26,950 bases of DNA, from contig JAGTQT010000004.1 of the NCBI GenBank assembly GCA_018396615.1, positions 1 to 26,950 of the forward strand, in the 5' to 3' direction. The stretch comes from Candidatus Bathyarchaeota archaeon (GTDB taxonomy: Archaea > Thermoproteota > Bathyarchaeia > Bathyarchaeales > Bathycorpusculaceae). Both the position numbers and the translations under genes were made by a program. The notes under the pieces are model-generated. The model ran no database searches and was not told where the DNA came from. It was given only the letters and a program-made list of their open reading frames with translations. Shown here piece after piece: positions 6,898 to 13,935 of this stretch; position 1 is the first letter of the stretch, and each line of letters starts with the position of its first letter.

Positions 6898-6981
6898 ATG
6901 AGTCACCTTCGGCATCAACACGGGGTCATGTTAGAGCACAAAATCATCCAGAGATCGATGCGGTCTTACGCTCAAATGTAG
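6898..6981 (+). pseudogene. Possible remnant of a tyrosine-recombinase C-terminus
   Basis: A 27-residue frame reads MSHLRHQHGVMLEHKII then QRSMRSYAQM and a TAG. It resembles the HLRHS...L...IQ..M...YAQ box at the C-terminus of XerA-type archaeal recombinases, but it is shortened and has no surrounding coding sequence. It has no ribosome site. The similarity is by eye and weak. A chance frame is quite possible. Confidence 0.2.
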
Positions 6982-7146
6982 CGGTTCAGCGCGCGCTTCA
7001 TCCAATGTTATTCAAGGCGACGACAAGAACAGCTCTTTGAGAAAAGTATTGGAGAATTTTCGCGTGAACACTAAATTTTTGGTAACCGGTTCTGTAACGT
7101 CTCAGGTTAATTCTATATCTTGTAGCTTTTCGGTTGACAGTTGCGC

Positions 7147-7332
7147 CTACAATCGGTCTGCCAGAATAGTACCAAAACCAACTACAGCCAAGATTATTCC
7201 AACAATTCCTAGCACATGTCCAGTGATGGATAGTACAGTGTCTAGGTTAGTTGTGTTTGGTTTGGGAATTATTATTATGAGAATACCTAGAATAATAAGA
7301 ACAATGCCTGAAGTTATCAGTTTCTTACTCAT
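7147..7332 (-). CDS. Small two-helix membrane protein
   Basis: A 61-aa protein with two transmembrane helices: residues about 5-22 (LITSGIVLIILGILIIII) and about 38-57 (HVLGIVGIILAVVGFGTIL). They are joined by a short polar loop (PKPNTTNLDTVLSITG). ATG 7332 has AAGGTC about 9 nt upstream. The opposite strand is also open here, but it encodes Ile/Pro/Arg-rich sequence typical of the complement of a membrane gene. Glycine-rich paired helices suggest an oligomerising hairpin membrane protein. Function is unknown. In a mobile element such proteins may be envelope, holin-like or toxin proteins, but nothing here decides. Confidence 0.6.
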   Translation of the reverse strand: MSKKLITSGIVLIILGILIIIIPKPNTTNLDTVLSITGHVLGIVGIILAVVGFGTILADRL

Positions 7333-7363
7333 TCTTCAAGACCTTCACAGATACACATCTTAA

Positions 7364-7711
7364 CTTATATGTTTATCAATTTAACTCTGATATACCGCCT
7401 AAAAGACCGAGACTGCTAAGCCCTACAGTTAGCAAACTTCTGCAAACTACATAAGCCCCCCGACCTTAAGCAACTCCGATATTCTAAATTCAAATTTAAA
7501 CCTACATGGCTACCAACAAACCGTGCACAGTTCAAAGTCTAGATTGTGGATTTTCCTTTCTCGTTCTTTGTGCAAGAAGGAGAAACCTCTTAGTAGAAAA
7601 AGTCTACAGTTAGGGCTACTGTCTCTATAATTTTGACAAGTAATTTGCTATATTAAGAGTTAAGAATATTTTTGGGCATAAGAGGGAGGAATGCTCGGTG
7701 AAAATGCTGCG
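7364..7711. other. Gene-free stretch
   Basis: 348 bp of AT-rich sequence between the small membrane protein and the Lrp-like gene. No frame has both a start with a ribosome site and sensible composition. A GGGAGGA at 7684-7690 precedes an ATG, but the frame runs antisense into the Lrp-like gene and its composition is that of a complement. No clear hairpin or repeat was seen. Confidence 0.5.
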
Positions 7712-8197
7712 TTATTTGAGGCATTCTGCAATGTATTCTAAGGAAAATTCTTTTATTGTGCCTTCGCCGACAGCCGTTATGAAACTCTGTAGCTCTTCCA
7801 GATATTGTGCCCAGTCTTTCCTGAATATGGTTAGTTTTTGAAGGTAATCCGTATAATTTCTATGCAGAGAGATAATAACTCCAGTCATTCCCATTCCTTC
7901 TCCTCTTGAGGCATAAATCGCATTTGGCCATTGATTAGCATACTTTTTTACGTCTTCAATTTTGGACTGGATCTCTGGGTTCATTTTGACGAAAGTGAAT
8001 GCTATTATTTCGCAGCCTAATTTTCCTAAATCAGGTAAAATCGTGTAGCGTCTAATGTATCCTTCACGTTCAAGTTCATTGCGAACACGTGTCACGGTTG
8101 ACTGTGAAACTTTCAGCTTTTTTGCCAAGCTTCTGTCGCTTATTTTAGCGTTTCGCAGAAGTTCACCCAACACTTTCTTATCTAAGTCGCTTAGCAT
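7712..8197 (-). CDS. Lrp/AsnC-type transcriptional regulator
   Basis: A 161-aa protein. The N-terminal helix-turn-helix is LSDLDKKVLGELLRNAKISD then LAKKLKVSQSTVTRVRNELE and the wing GYIRRYTILPDLGKLG, as in Lrp/AsnC proteins. The C-terminal half (IIAFTFVKM ... SRGEGMGMTGVIISLHRNY) fits a divergent RAM-like effector-binding domain. ATG 8197 starts directly at the HTH. A TTG at 8269 would add a basic 24-residue tail, and neither start has a clear ribosome site. It diverges from the surface-protein genes, with an 8-bp-arm inverted repeat between them (8383-8402), so it may regulate them. Confidence 0.75.
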   Translation of the reverse strand: MLSDLDKKVLGELLRNAKISDRSLAKKLKVSQSTVTRVRNELEREGYIRRYTILPDLGKLGCEIIAFTFVKMNPEIQSKIEDVKKYANQWPNAIYASRGEGMGMTGVIISLHRNYTDYLQKLTIFRKDWAQYLEELQSFITAVGEGTIKEFSLEYIAECLK

Positions 8198-8382
8198 AAT
8201 CAAGAAGTGTCTTCTGGTTGGATTTACATTTTTTGGTTGAGCAGACTTGAGCCGCTTTAACAAATCCAAGTGTTCAATGATTCTCGGCTACCAATACAGT
8301 TCAGAAATTTGACAGCCGCCTTGAGGGCTTTTTCCATCTATAGCTTGCAAAGAAAGACTCAATAATTCAATGAGTTACACAG

Positions 8383-8402
8383 TAATGTTCACTCGAACAT
8401 TA
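8383..8402. promoter_or_regulatory. Inverted repeat, operator candidate
   Basis: TAATGTTC ACTC GAACATTA: perfect 8-bp arms with a 4-nt spacer. It lies between the Lrp-like gene and the surface-protein gene, about 55 bp upstream of the TATA box at 8457. The size and symmetry suit a dimeric HTH regulator. Confidence 0.5.
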
Positions 8403-8456
8403 ATAATGTGCAATTCTGCCAATTTACGCATAAATGAATCGACAATTCATAAACTA

Positions 8457-8466
8457 CTTATATACC
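8457..8466 (+). promoter_or_regulatory. TATA box of the surface-protein gene
   Basis: CTTATATACC lies 55 bp ahead of the ATG at 8512. An archaeal start point about 26 bp downstream would leave a leader of roughly 25-30 nt that contains the AAGGAG ribosome site at 8499-8504. Confidence 0.5.
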
Positions 8467-8511
8467 GTTTTCAGAATTCAAATCAAAATTCATGTCCAAA
8501 GGAGAATGAAA

Positions 8512-9099
8512 ATGAAAAGGTTGAGAAAAATTGGAGCAATACTGGGAGTAAAGGGCCTACTCTGCCTTGCTTCCTTAACAATGATTGCATTGGCTTTAGT
8601 GACATACACGGCATCGGTAACCATAACTCCCACCATCCAATTCAGTATTGGAGCTACATCAGATTCTTGGGCCGTCTACGTGAATGATGTAGACAAATTC
8701 AGGTATTTACCTGGAGGCGTTGCAGAACCAACGTTTGACGCAAACAATCCAAACACATACGCTTTTAAAGTTGTGACAGACGCAAATCAAGTCTGCGCAG
8801 TGAAAATCGAGCTAACATCAGCAGTCAACAGCAGCAAATTCTCAAAGTTTCAAATAACAGTAAAATACTGGACTGGCGCAGCTTGGGCTGACGAAACATT
8901 GTATGATGCCCCTACAGGTTCGACAACAAAAGCTTACATTAATGGATTGACACCTGGAGATGTTGGCTACGTCCATCAAGGCTTATCGACAACAAGATAT
9001 TACCTCATCAAAGTAACGTACTCCTATGACTTAGTCGACGAAACGACTCAAATAACAGCTACGTTCCAGTACACGCCATTGCCACAAAACTCGTTCTAA
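8512..9099 (+). CDS. Membrane-anchored or secreted beta-rich surface protein
   Basis: A 195-aa protein. It has a basic N-terminus (KRLRKIG) and a hydrophobic segment of about 22 residues (LGVKGLLCLASLTMIALALV), then the exit sequence TYTASVTITPT and a Thr/Ser/Tyr-rich beta-strand region (SWAVYVNDVDKFRYLPGG, ITVKYWTGAAW). Only one later cysteine. I start at ATG 8512 because AAGGAG is 7 nt upstream; ATG 8506 is too close to it. The same exit motif (SYTATVTITP) follows the last membrane segment of the next gene, so the two share a sorting or anchoring mode. Probably displayed on the cell or particle surface; no enzymatic motif seen. It ends with TAA 48 bp before the next gene. Confidence 0.7.
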   Translation: MKRLRKIGAILGVKGLLCLASLTMIALALVTYTASVTITPTIQFSIGATSDSWAVYVNDVDKFRYLPGGVAEPTFDANNPNTYAFKVVTDANQVCAVKIELTSAVNSSKFSKFQITVKYWTGAAWADETLYDAPTGSTTKAYINGLTPGDVGYVHQGLSTTRYYLIKVTYSYDLVDETTQITATFQYTPLPQNSF

Positions 9100-9147
9100 G
9101 GTTCCTCCTTTTTCTTCTTGAAAAGGAGAGAAACGAAGGCAGAGAAG

Positions 9148-10869
9148 ATGTCACAAGCTACTGAAACCCAAGAATCTGTCTTTGAAGCTCAAGAGATAGC
9201 TTCTGAAACGCCTAAACAAGGACAAGGAACAACTTCCAAAACAAACTATGAAACTTCTCAGCAGGAAGAAGCAAATTCCAAGCGGGATATATCTTATCTA
9301 AAGATAAGATTCATTCTCGGGTTGGCAACGCTACTTACCGGATTATGGGCAGCCAACTTGGCACTATTCCATTGGGTCGAACGAATGGGACTCTACTATT
9401 TATTGGGAGACTACGCCCGTTACGTGTGTGCATATGGAGGATTTAGCGCAATGATTTTCGGTGCAATGCTCGTCAATGATTATCTGGTTCATAGGAAAGT
9501 TTCAAAAAAGAAAGACAAAGTAGCAATAATAGCAGCCCCTGAAAGCCAACCGCTCCCAGAAATAGAAGAAGTTGAACGGAAGCAGAGAATTACTAATAAA
9601 GGACGCGAAAACATAAGGAAAACAGTTGCTGGCATTTCTCTAACTATTTTGCTCTTAATGTCGTGCCCCATAGTTGTGTATTCCGTAGTCTCATACACGG
9701 CAACCGTAACCATAACACCTATCAACTTCGAGTATAGGAGGGCTTTCAAGTCCTCAGAGGTTCAAGTGTCAACTACTTCTGGCACGCCAGTTGATGATGC
9801 TGAGGCTATTTTAAATATAAGCTTAGAAAAGGCTTCTCAAGTTTTCATAATTTATAACGCTGGGAACAAGCTAGGATCAACTGAAGACTATGACGGTAAA
9901 GGCTGTGCCATCAATATCGACGGCGTAGATGTAGCCTTCTCGTGGCAATCTCCATATGGCAACAACAAGGCGAATTCAGTAACGGTTGCCTATGCAACTA
10001 CCTTAACCGCAGGTCCTCACACCATCAAAGGAAGATTTTTCGCCAATTATCCTGGTTACACTGTTACAATTGACACAAGGCAGATTGTAGCCTACTAGTT
10101 CCCAAACGTTGTAGCCAGTTACGCCAGATCGGCTGTTCAAGTTAACACTAAGTCCACTACGCCCGTGGATGATCCACAAGCGACTGTTACCTTTACGCTA
10201 TCGGAAAATTCTGTGGCTTTCATAGTCTATAATGCTGGAAACAAGCGTGGCTCGACTGAGGCTTCTGCAAAAGGTGTTACGCTAAACATTGATGGGACAG
10301 ATATTTCCACAAGACAATGGCAATCTCCATATGCGGCAGACAAGGCTAACTCAGCCACTATAGTATATGCAGTTTCCTTAGCTACTGGTTCTCACACGGT
10401 TAAGGGCAGGTTCTTTTCAATGGGCAACGGAAAGACTGTGACGATCGATGAGCGTCAATTAATTGTGTTTTGCTTCCCTGCGAGTCTGGTTACCTTGTGG
10501 TTTAAGGAGTCCTCATTGTCCACCTCAACGCTCCTTGACACACCAGTTGATGACATCGAAGCGATTGTAACCGGTACCTTGCCAAAAGACTCAGATTTAT
10601 TAGTCATTTACACCGCTGGAAACCCTAGCGCAACGGAATACTTTGAAGGAAAGGGAACCTTACTGAATATTGATGCAGTTGACAAATCTTCATCCACTTC
10701 ATGGCAATCTCCTTACAGCAGTAACTATCCTAACTCTGTCACTTCATTGTGGTGCGAGCTGGTGACAGCCGGCCTCCACATTGTAAAGGGCAGATTCTTC
10801 TCAAACCTTGCAGGCAACACGGTTACTATAGCCAACCGTCAGCTTGTTGTTCTCTCGTTTTCGGGATAG
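9148..10869 (+). pseudogene. Membrane surface protein with three 125-aa repeats, interrupted by an in-frame TAG
   Basis: Residues 1-55 are a polar Gln/Glu/Thr tail. Membrane segments follow at about FILGLATLLTGLWAANLAL and YGGFSAMIFGAMLV, then a charged linker, then a third segment (ISLTILLLMSCPIVVYSVV) and the exit motif SYTATVTITP. Three homologous units follow, beginning at 9727, 10099 and 10474. They share TPVDD, IYNAGN, NID, WQSPY, KGRFF and a TVTI.....RQ end. The frame is open throughout except TAG at 10096-10098, exactly between units 1 and 2 and aligned with TGC at 10471-10473. The next possible start (GTG 10165) lies inside the conserved TPVDD motif and has no ribosome site, so unit 2-3 is not a separate gene. 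Either a recent nonsense mutation, giving a 316-aa product, or read-through. Confidence 0.65.
9727..10866 (+). repeat. Three tandem repeats of about 375 bp inside the surface protein
   Basis: Unit starts are 9727, 10099 and 10474 (periods 372 and 375 bp). Protein identity between units is concentrated in TPVDD, IYNAGNK, GK(G)..LNID, WQSPY and KGRFF. DNA is clearly diverged, so the duplications are old while the TAG between units 1 and 2 is probably young. Confidence 0.75.
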
Positions 10870-10929
10870 CAACCAAAAAGATTCGTATAGGCACGAGTTG
10901 CGTAGTATTTAAAACATCCTTGCAATTTT

Positions 10930-11973
10930 TCATTCGTAAATTGTTTTCTTAACTATGCATAACCATGTTCCGGAAAGAGCCATGATTAACATCAATGAAA
11001 ATACGTTTAAGAATTCTGGGATTGGTGTTTGTGTGATGGTTGAATAGGCATTAACTAATCCCCATCCATAAAATGTGTCCCATCCACTTTCTCCGAGGTC
11101 TTCTGCATATTGGCATAGGGTTTCCTCAACTTCCTGAGGTGTAAGATTCGGATGCTTCGATAACAGGAGTGCAGCGACGCCGGCAACAAAAGGTGTGGCA
11201 AAAGAGGTGCCACTTCCATATGCGTATGTGCCATTTATCATGGTCGAAAGAATGTTCACGCCCGGGGCTGATATATCTATGTAGTTGCCGTAATTGCTGA
11301 ACGAGGCTTTCGTATCGTTCTGGTCAATGGCTGCAACTGCTATTACCTTATCATAAGATGCAGGATAGAAGGGCTCGCTGCTATTGTCGTTGCCCGCCGC
11401 AGCTATTAACACGCATCCCTGCTGATAGGCAAAATTGATAGCGGCTTGCGTAGCTGCATCAAAAAGCAACGAACTTTTACCTCCCAAGCTCATTGTAATT
11501 ATCTTCGCCCCATGGTTAGCTGCGTATATTATTGCCAAGTCGAGATCGATCCAGTTGCCTCCCTTGCTTGTTAACACTTTTAATGGCATAATTTTCACTT
11601 CTGGCGCTACCCCAGCGATGCCTATACTGTTGTTGGCTGCGGCTGCGATTATACCCGCAACCATGGTGCCGTGCCCATCCAAATCAGTAACATCATCGTT
11701 TTTGTCCACGAAATTGTAGCCACTAATCAGATTATCCTTCAAGTCTGGATGCGTTGTGTCAACCCCTGTATCAAGCACTGCGATAATGACTCCTGAACCG
11801 TGAAATCCCGTATCATAAGCCATGTCGCAGTGAATTCGCAGCCAGCCCCACTGATCGGGCACCAGAGGGTCATTTAAAGAATTTGTCGAGAAAGCCACAA
11901 CATCGCTGATGACTATTACAGAAATCAGTAGAAAAAACGTTGAGAAAAACTTGCAGATGCGACTCTGTATCAT
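10930..11973 (-). CDS. Secreted subtilisin-like serine protease with PEF-type C-terminal anchor
   Basis: A 347-aa S8 family protease. A signal peptide covers about residues 1-27 (FFSTFFLLISVIVISDVVA). Catalytic Asp68 (AVLDTGVD), His101 (DGHGTMVAG), oxyanion Asn195 (AAGND) and Ser257 (GTSFATP) are all present. The catalytic domain begins almost at once after the signal (DPLVPDQWGWLRI), so the usual I9-type propeptide of 70 or more residues is missing. At the C-terminus PIPEFLN is followed by a hydrophobic helix and KK, like the PEF-CTERM tails handled by archaeosortases. Expected outside the cell, anchored, cleaving proteins. It converges with the surface-protein gene; whether it processes that protein is inference. 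Confidence 0.88.
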   Translation of the reverse strand: MIQSRICKFFSTFFLLISVIVISDVVAFSTNSLNDPLVPDQWGWLRIHCDMAYDTGFHGSGVIIAVLDTGVDTTHPDLKDNLISGYNFVDKNDDVTDLDGHGTMVAGIIAAAANNSIGIAGVAPEVKIMPLKVLTSKGGNWIDLDLAIIYAANHGAKIITMSLGGKSSLLFDAATQAAINFAYQQGCVLIAAAGNDNSSEPFYPASYDKVIAVAAIDQNDTKASFSNYGNYIDISAPGVNILSTMINGTYAYGSGTSFATPFVAGVAALLLSKHPNLTPQEVEETLCQYAEDLGESGWDTFYGWGLVNAYSTITQTPIPEFLNVFSLMLIMALSGTWLCIVKKTIYE

Positions 11974-12095
11974 ACATCCTCTTCATCGAATGTTTCAATT
12001 TTTTGCAGATTAGTTTTTCGGAGCACTAATTCATATCCAGAATTAATTATTGATAAATATTCATTCTCGTAAATTGCTGATTGAGCTAAAGCTGA

Positions 12096-12218
12096 AAAAC
12101 TGCAGAGAAGACAGGAGAAGTTGTTGGGAAAGGTCTAAAGAAAGGGTTCGGCGTGGTAAAAGCCTTTGGAAAGGGAGCCAACGAGGCAGTTACGAAGAAA
12201 GAGAAAGAAGAGAAATAA
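12096..12218 (+). pseudogene. Fragment of a small Gly/Lys-rich protein
   Basis: After a TGA at 12093-12095 a 40-codon frame reads AEKTGEVVGKGLKKGFGVVK then AFGKGANEAVTKKEKEEK and TAA. The composition (amphipathic Gly/Lys/Val, acidic-basic tail) looks like real protein, but no start codon or ribosome site exists. A neighbouring frame supplies a matching AKAEK upstream, as if frameshifted. Called a decayed small gene. The rest of 11974-12276 holds nothing I can support. Confidence 0.3.
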
Positions 12219-12276
12219 AAGCCAACCTCTTTTACATTTAGGAATCTACGATTTTCATCACTTTTGTCTAATCCTT

Positions 12277-12432
12277 CTACTCAACAACCCTGACTCTTTC
12301 GACTTTGTCGCACCAAGGAATGATTAAAAGTCCGTGGCGGAGTTCCTCTAAAATATCTCGTTCAATTTCTTCAGCTCGTTTCCCAAAAGATTCTGGAACC
12401 AAAACCATTTCAATTATTAGCTTTTTAACCAC
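12277..12432 (-). CDS. 51-aa conserved-looking small protein
   Basis: GTG start at 12430-12432 with a full GGAGG (12442-12446) 9 nt upstream; TAG at 12277-12279. The sequence runs VVKKLIIEMVLVPESFGK, then RAEEIERDILEELRHG, then LLIIPWCDKVERVRVVE: strand, helix, strand. That order looks like half of a ferredoxin-like alpha/beta sandwich that would dimerise. No metal site, one cysteine. A partial second copy of its C-terminus (CDKVEKVRV) is at 12694-12774. Function unknown. The perfect ribosome site and the domain-like pattern make it a real gene. Confidence 0.65.
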   Translation of the reverse strand: MVKKLIIEMVLVPESFGKRAEEIERDILEELRHGLLIIPWCDKVERVRVVE

Positions 12433-12562
12433 GCTTTGTTGCCTCCAGAAGAAACAAATTTTTTGGGAACATATTAATCTCTTATCCAGAATTCAGATTC
12501 CGAATTGAAGCTCAAAAACATCATCGAGATACAAGTGCTTCTCTCGGTCACCATTGCTTAAT

Positions 12563-12688
12563 TTATGTGTGCGTGTGTGCACACTCTACACATGTAACAC
12601 TCTCTGTTTCTTTGTGAATCTTCTTTCCTGAGATGAATAATAGCCTCTCCATTAACAAATCTCTACGTTTGAGAACCACGATTTTCAT
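12563..12688 (-). CDS. Possible 41-aa small protein (uncertain)
   Basis: ATG at 12686-12688 follows the duplicated CDKVE fragment by 5 nt and runs 41 codons: MKIVVLKRRDLLMERLLFIS, then a basic turn and ESVTCVECAHTHT. The CxxC-x-H-x-H end could bind metal. There is no ribosome site, and a GTGTGCACAC palindrome (12575-12584) lies in the same bases, so the apparent motif may be a by-product of a DNA site. Confidence 0.2.
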   Translation of the reverse strand: MKIVVLKRRDLLMERLLFISGKKIHKETESVTCVECAHTHT

Positions 12689-12693
12689 GATTT

Positions 12694-12774
12694 TTATCTG
12701 ATTCTTTCACTTACTCTAACTTTTTCGACTTTGTCGCAATCACGTATTTCAGAAAGCTCAAGTGAACTAGGATT
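12694..12774 (-). pseudogene. Partial duplicate of the 51-aa gene (C-terminal part)
   Basis: The frame ends ...IRDCDKVEKVRVSERIR and TAA, matching the DKVERVRV end of the gene at 12277-12432; the DNA after both stops is also similar (ATGAAAATCGT). Upstream it runs into TAA at 12775-12777 with no start, so only a fragment of the paralogue remains. The rest of 12433-12848 is AT-rich and shows no other gene I can support. Confidence 0.45.
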
Positions 12775-12848
12775 TTATGTTTTCGAAGTCTGTTGTATTG
12801 TTTGTTACTGGGGAAAAATGCAGAAACACGCGCTCATTTCATGAGGCG

Positions 12849-13400
12849 CTAAGAAGGATACTCCTTCTCTTCAACAATGTCTCCCGAAACAGTTATCAAA
12901 ATGTTGTTTCCGTTCACCGATACAACTCTGTGCTTCCTATCCAGATTGTAGAATCTCCAGAAATTTTCTGGAATCTGCAAAACTATTCTTCCATCCTCTT
13001 TTTGGATAGGTACTTTTTCCAGAAAACATGAAACCTCTTTCCACTCTGGGAATTCACGGCCAGAAACTCCAATCGTTGAGCTGTCAAGTGCGTAGAAGAA
13101 TGCGTGGTCGTTCCAGACTGGATTGGCTACTTTCAGCAGTTCAGTTGGAACTTCCAGAACCTTTGAAGGTTTCTGATCTTTCGGATAGACGAGGTTGACG
13201 TGCCTTCCGTTTCTTTCCAGAACTCTAATGTAAATTCTGCTTGTTTTGAGAAGCCTTCTTATGGAGCCGTCAACGTGACCAGAATGCCAATTAAGCTTTC
13301 TTGCCAATTCATACTGTGAAAGCCCAGAGTTCTTTTCTATGGTGTCGAGTAGAAGATCGTCTGACTTCTTTCCCGCTTTGTTTTGATTGCGTTCTGTCAT
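12849..13400 (-). CDS. Winged-helix DNA-binding protein with C-terminal AbrB-like part
   Basis: A 183-aa protein. Residues about 15-70 are a winged helix (LLLDTIEKNSGLSQYELARK, then HVDGSIRRLLKTSRIYIRVL). The C-terminal 60 residues form two short beta hairpins (GRIVLQIPENFWRFYNLD, HRVVSVNGNNILITVSG) that resemble an AbrB-type swapped hairpin. ATG 13400 has GGTGAGG 7 nt upstream, a strong ribosome site. A TATA-like element on the minus strand at about 13435-13444 sits next to the 18-bp palindrome at 13446-13463, which is its likely operator (autoregulation, inferred). Cytoplasmic. It probably controls the divergent 93-aa gene as well. Confidence 0.65.
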   Translation of the reverse strand: MTERNQNKAGKKSDDLLLDTIEKNSGLSQYELARKLNWHSGHVDGSIRRLLKTSRIYIRVLERNGRHVNLVYPKDQKPSKVLEVPTELLKVANPVWNDHAFFYALDSSTIGVSGREFPEWKEVSCFLEKVPIQKEDGRIVLQIPENFWRFYNLDRKHRVVSVNGNNILITVSGDIVEEKEYPS

Positions 13401-13445
13401 TTCTGTTCCTCACCTAATAGTTAGATAAGGGTGTAGTATTTATGC

Positions 13446-13463
13446 TTTTGGAATATTCCAAAA
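13446..13463. promoter_or_regulatory. Perfect 18-bp palindrome, operator candidate
   Basis: TTTTGGAATATTCCAAAA is its own reverse complement. It sits in the 104-bp divergent region between the winged-helix gene and the 93-aa gene, overlapping the expected promoter zone of both. Its GAATATTC core also occurs in the repeats at 5882-5935. Confidence 0.65.
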
Positions 13464-13473
13464 ACTACATACC

Positions 13474-13480
13474 ATTAAAT
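13474..13480 (+). promoter_or_regulatory. TATA box of the 93-aa gene
   Basis: TTAAATA lies about 28 bp before the ATG at 13505, the distance expected for an archaeal leaderless transcript. That fits the absence of a ribosome site at that start. Confidence 0.4.
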
Positions 13481-13504
13481 ACCTAAAACCAGTTACAAGA
13501 ACTC

Positions 13505-13786
13505 ATGTTCCACTCTCAACCACAACGAAGAATCTACACAGGCCCAATAGTCTTCGGCAGTCAACCGCTCACTTGGATTAAGAAGCATAGGAGCTTTGCA
13601 AGCAAGGAATGGTTTCTGAGCCAAATCAGATATGGTGAGTGGATACGAGAGCGGAACAAACCGCACAATTTTCTAATCTATGCAACCAATATTGATGGAA
13701 TAAGGCAAGTCACTGTCTTGATCAAGATAAAGCGTTTAGAGACCCATGTTCTTGTCTATCACGCTCATGTCCTCAGAAAGAAATAA
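13505..13786 (+). CDS. Hypothetical 93-aa basic protein
   Basis: Rich in Arg, Lys, His, Trp and Tyr (KKHRSFASKEWFLSQIRYGE), followed by strands FLIYATNID and VTVLIKIK. It has an overall alpha/beta pattern, a high positive charge and no cysteine cluster, so nucleic-acid binding is possible. ATG 13505 without ribosome site but with a TATA box 28 bp upstream suggests a leaderless mRNA. It diverges from the winged-helix gene across the palindrome and converges on the recombinase gene, 149 bp away. Family not recognised. Confidence 0.6.
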   Translation: MFHSQPQRRIYTGPIVFGSQPLTWIKKHRSFASKEWFLSQIRYGEWIRERNKPHNFLIYATNIDGIRQVTVLIKIKRLETHVLVYHAHVLRKK

Positions 13787-13935
13787 CCTCTGGAAAACGT
13801 TAGAGAGTATCAGGATAACAGGCCAGTTTCATGGCATTTGTCTTTTCCTAGCGTTTCCGTTTTTCCTTGTAAAAAGTCCTTTTTTCACTTTGAAAAGCTC
13901 TGAAAGCCTTACAAGAAATAGTCCTCTCGAGGAGC

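Noticed and set aside
7037..7363. A 108-codon plus-strand frame
   Set aside because: It is the complement of the small membrane protein at 7147-7332. The minus-strand reading has a ribosome site and two clean membrane helices, while this one has odd Ile/Pro/Arg composition.
10096..10098. TAG as proof of pyrrolysine recoding
   Set aside because: Several intact genes in the window end with TAG, so it is a normal stop here; read-through remains only one option.
10165..10869. A separate 234-aa gene downstream of the TAG
   Set aside because: Its GTG start lies inside the conserved TPVDD motif of repeat 2, there is no ribosome site, and the frame is open and homologous right back to the TAG.
12050..12241. 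A 63-codon plus-strand frame starting with TTG
   Set aside because: Arg/Ser/Glu-rich out-of-frame composition and no ribosome site; the protein-like signal is in another frame (12096-12218).
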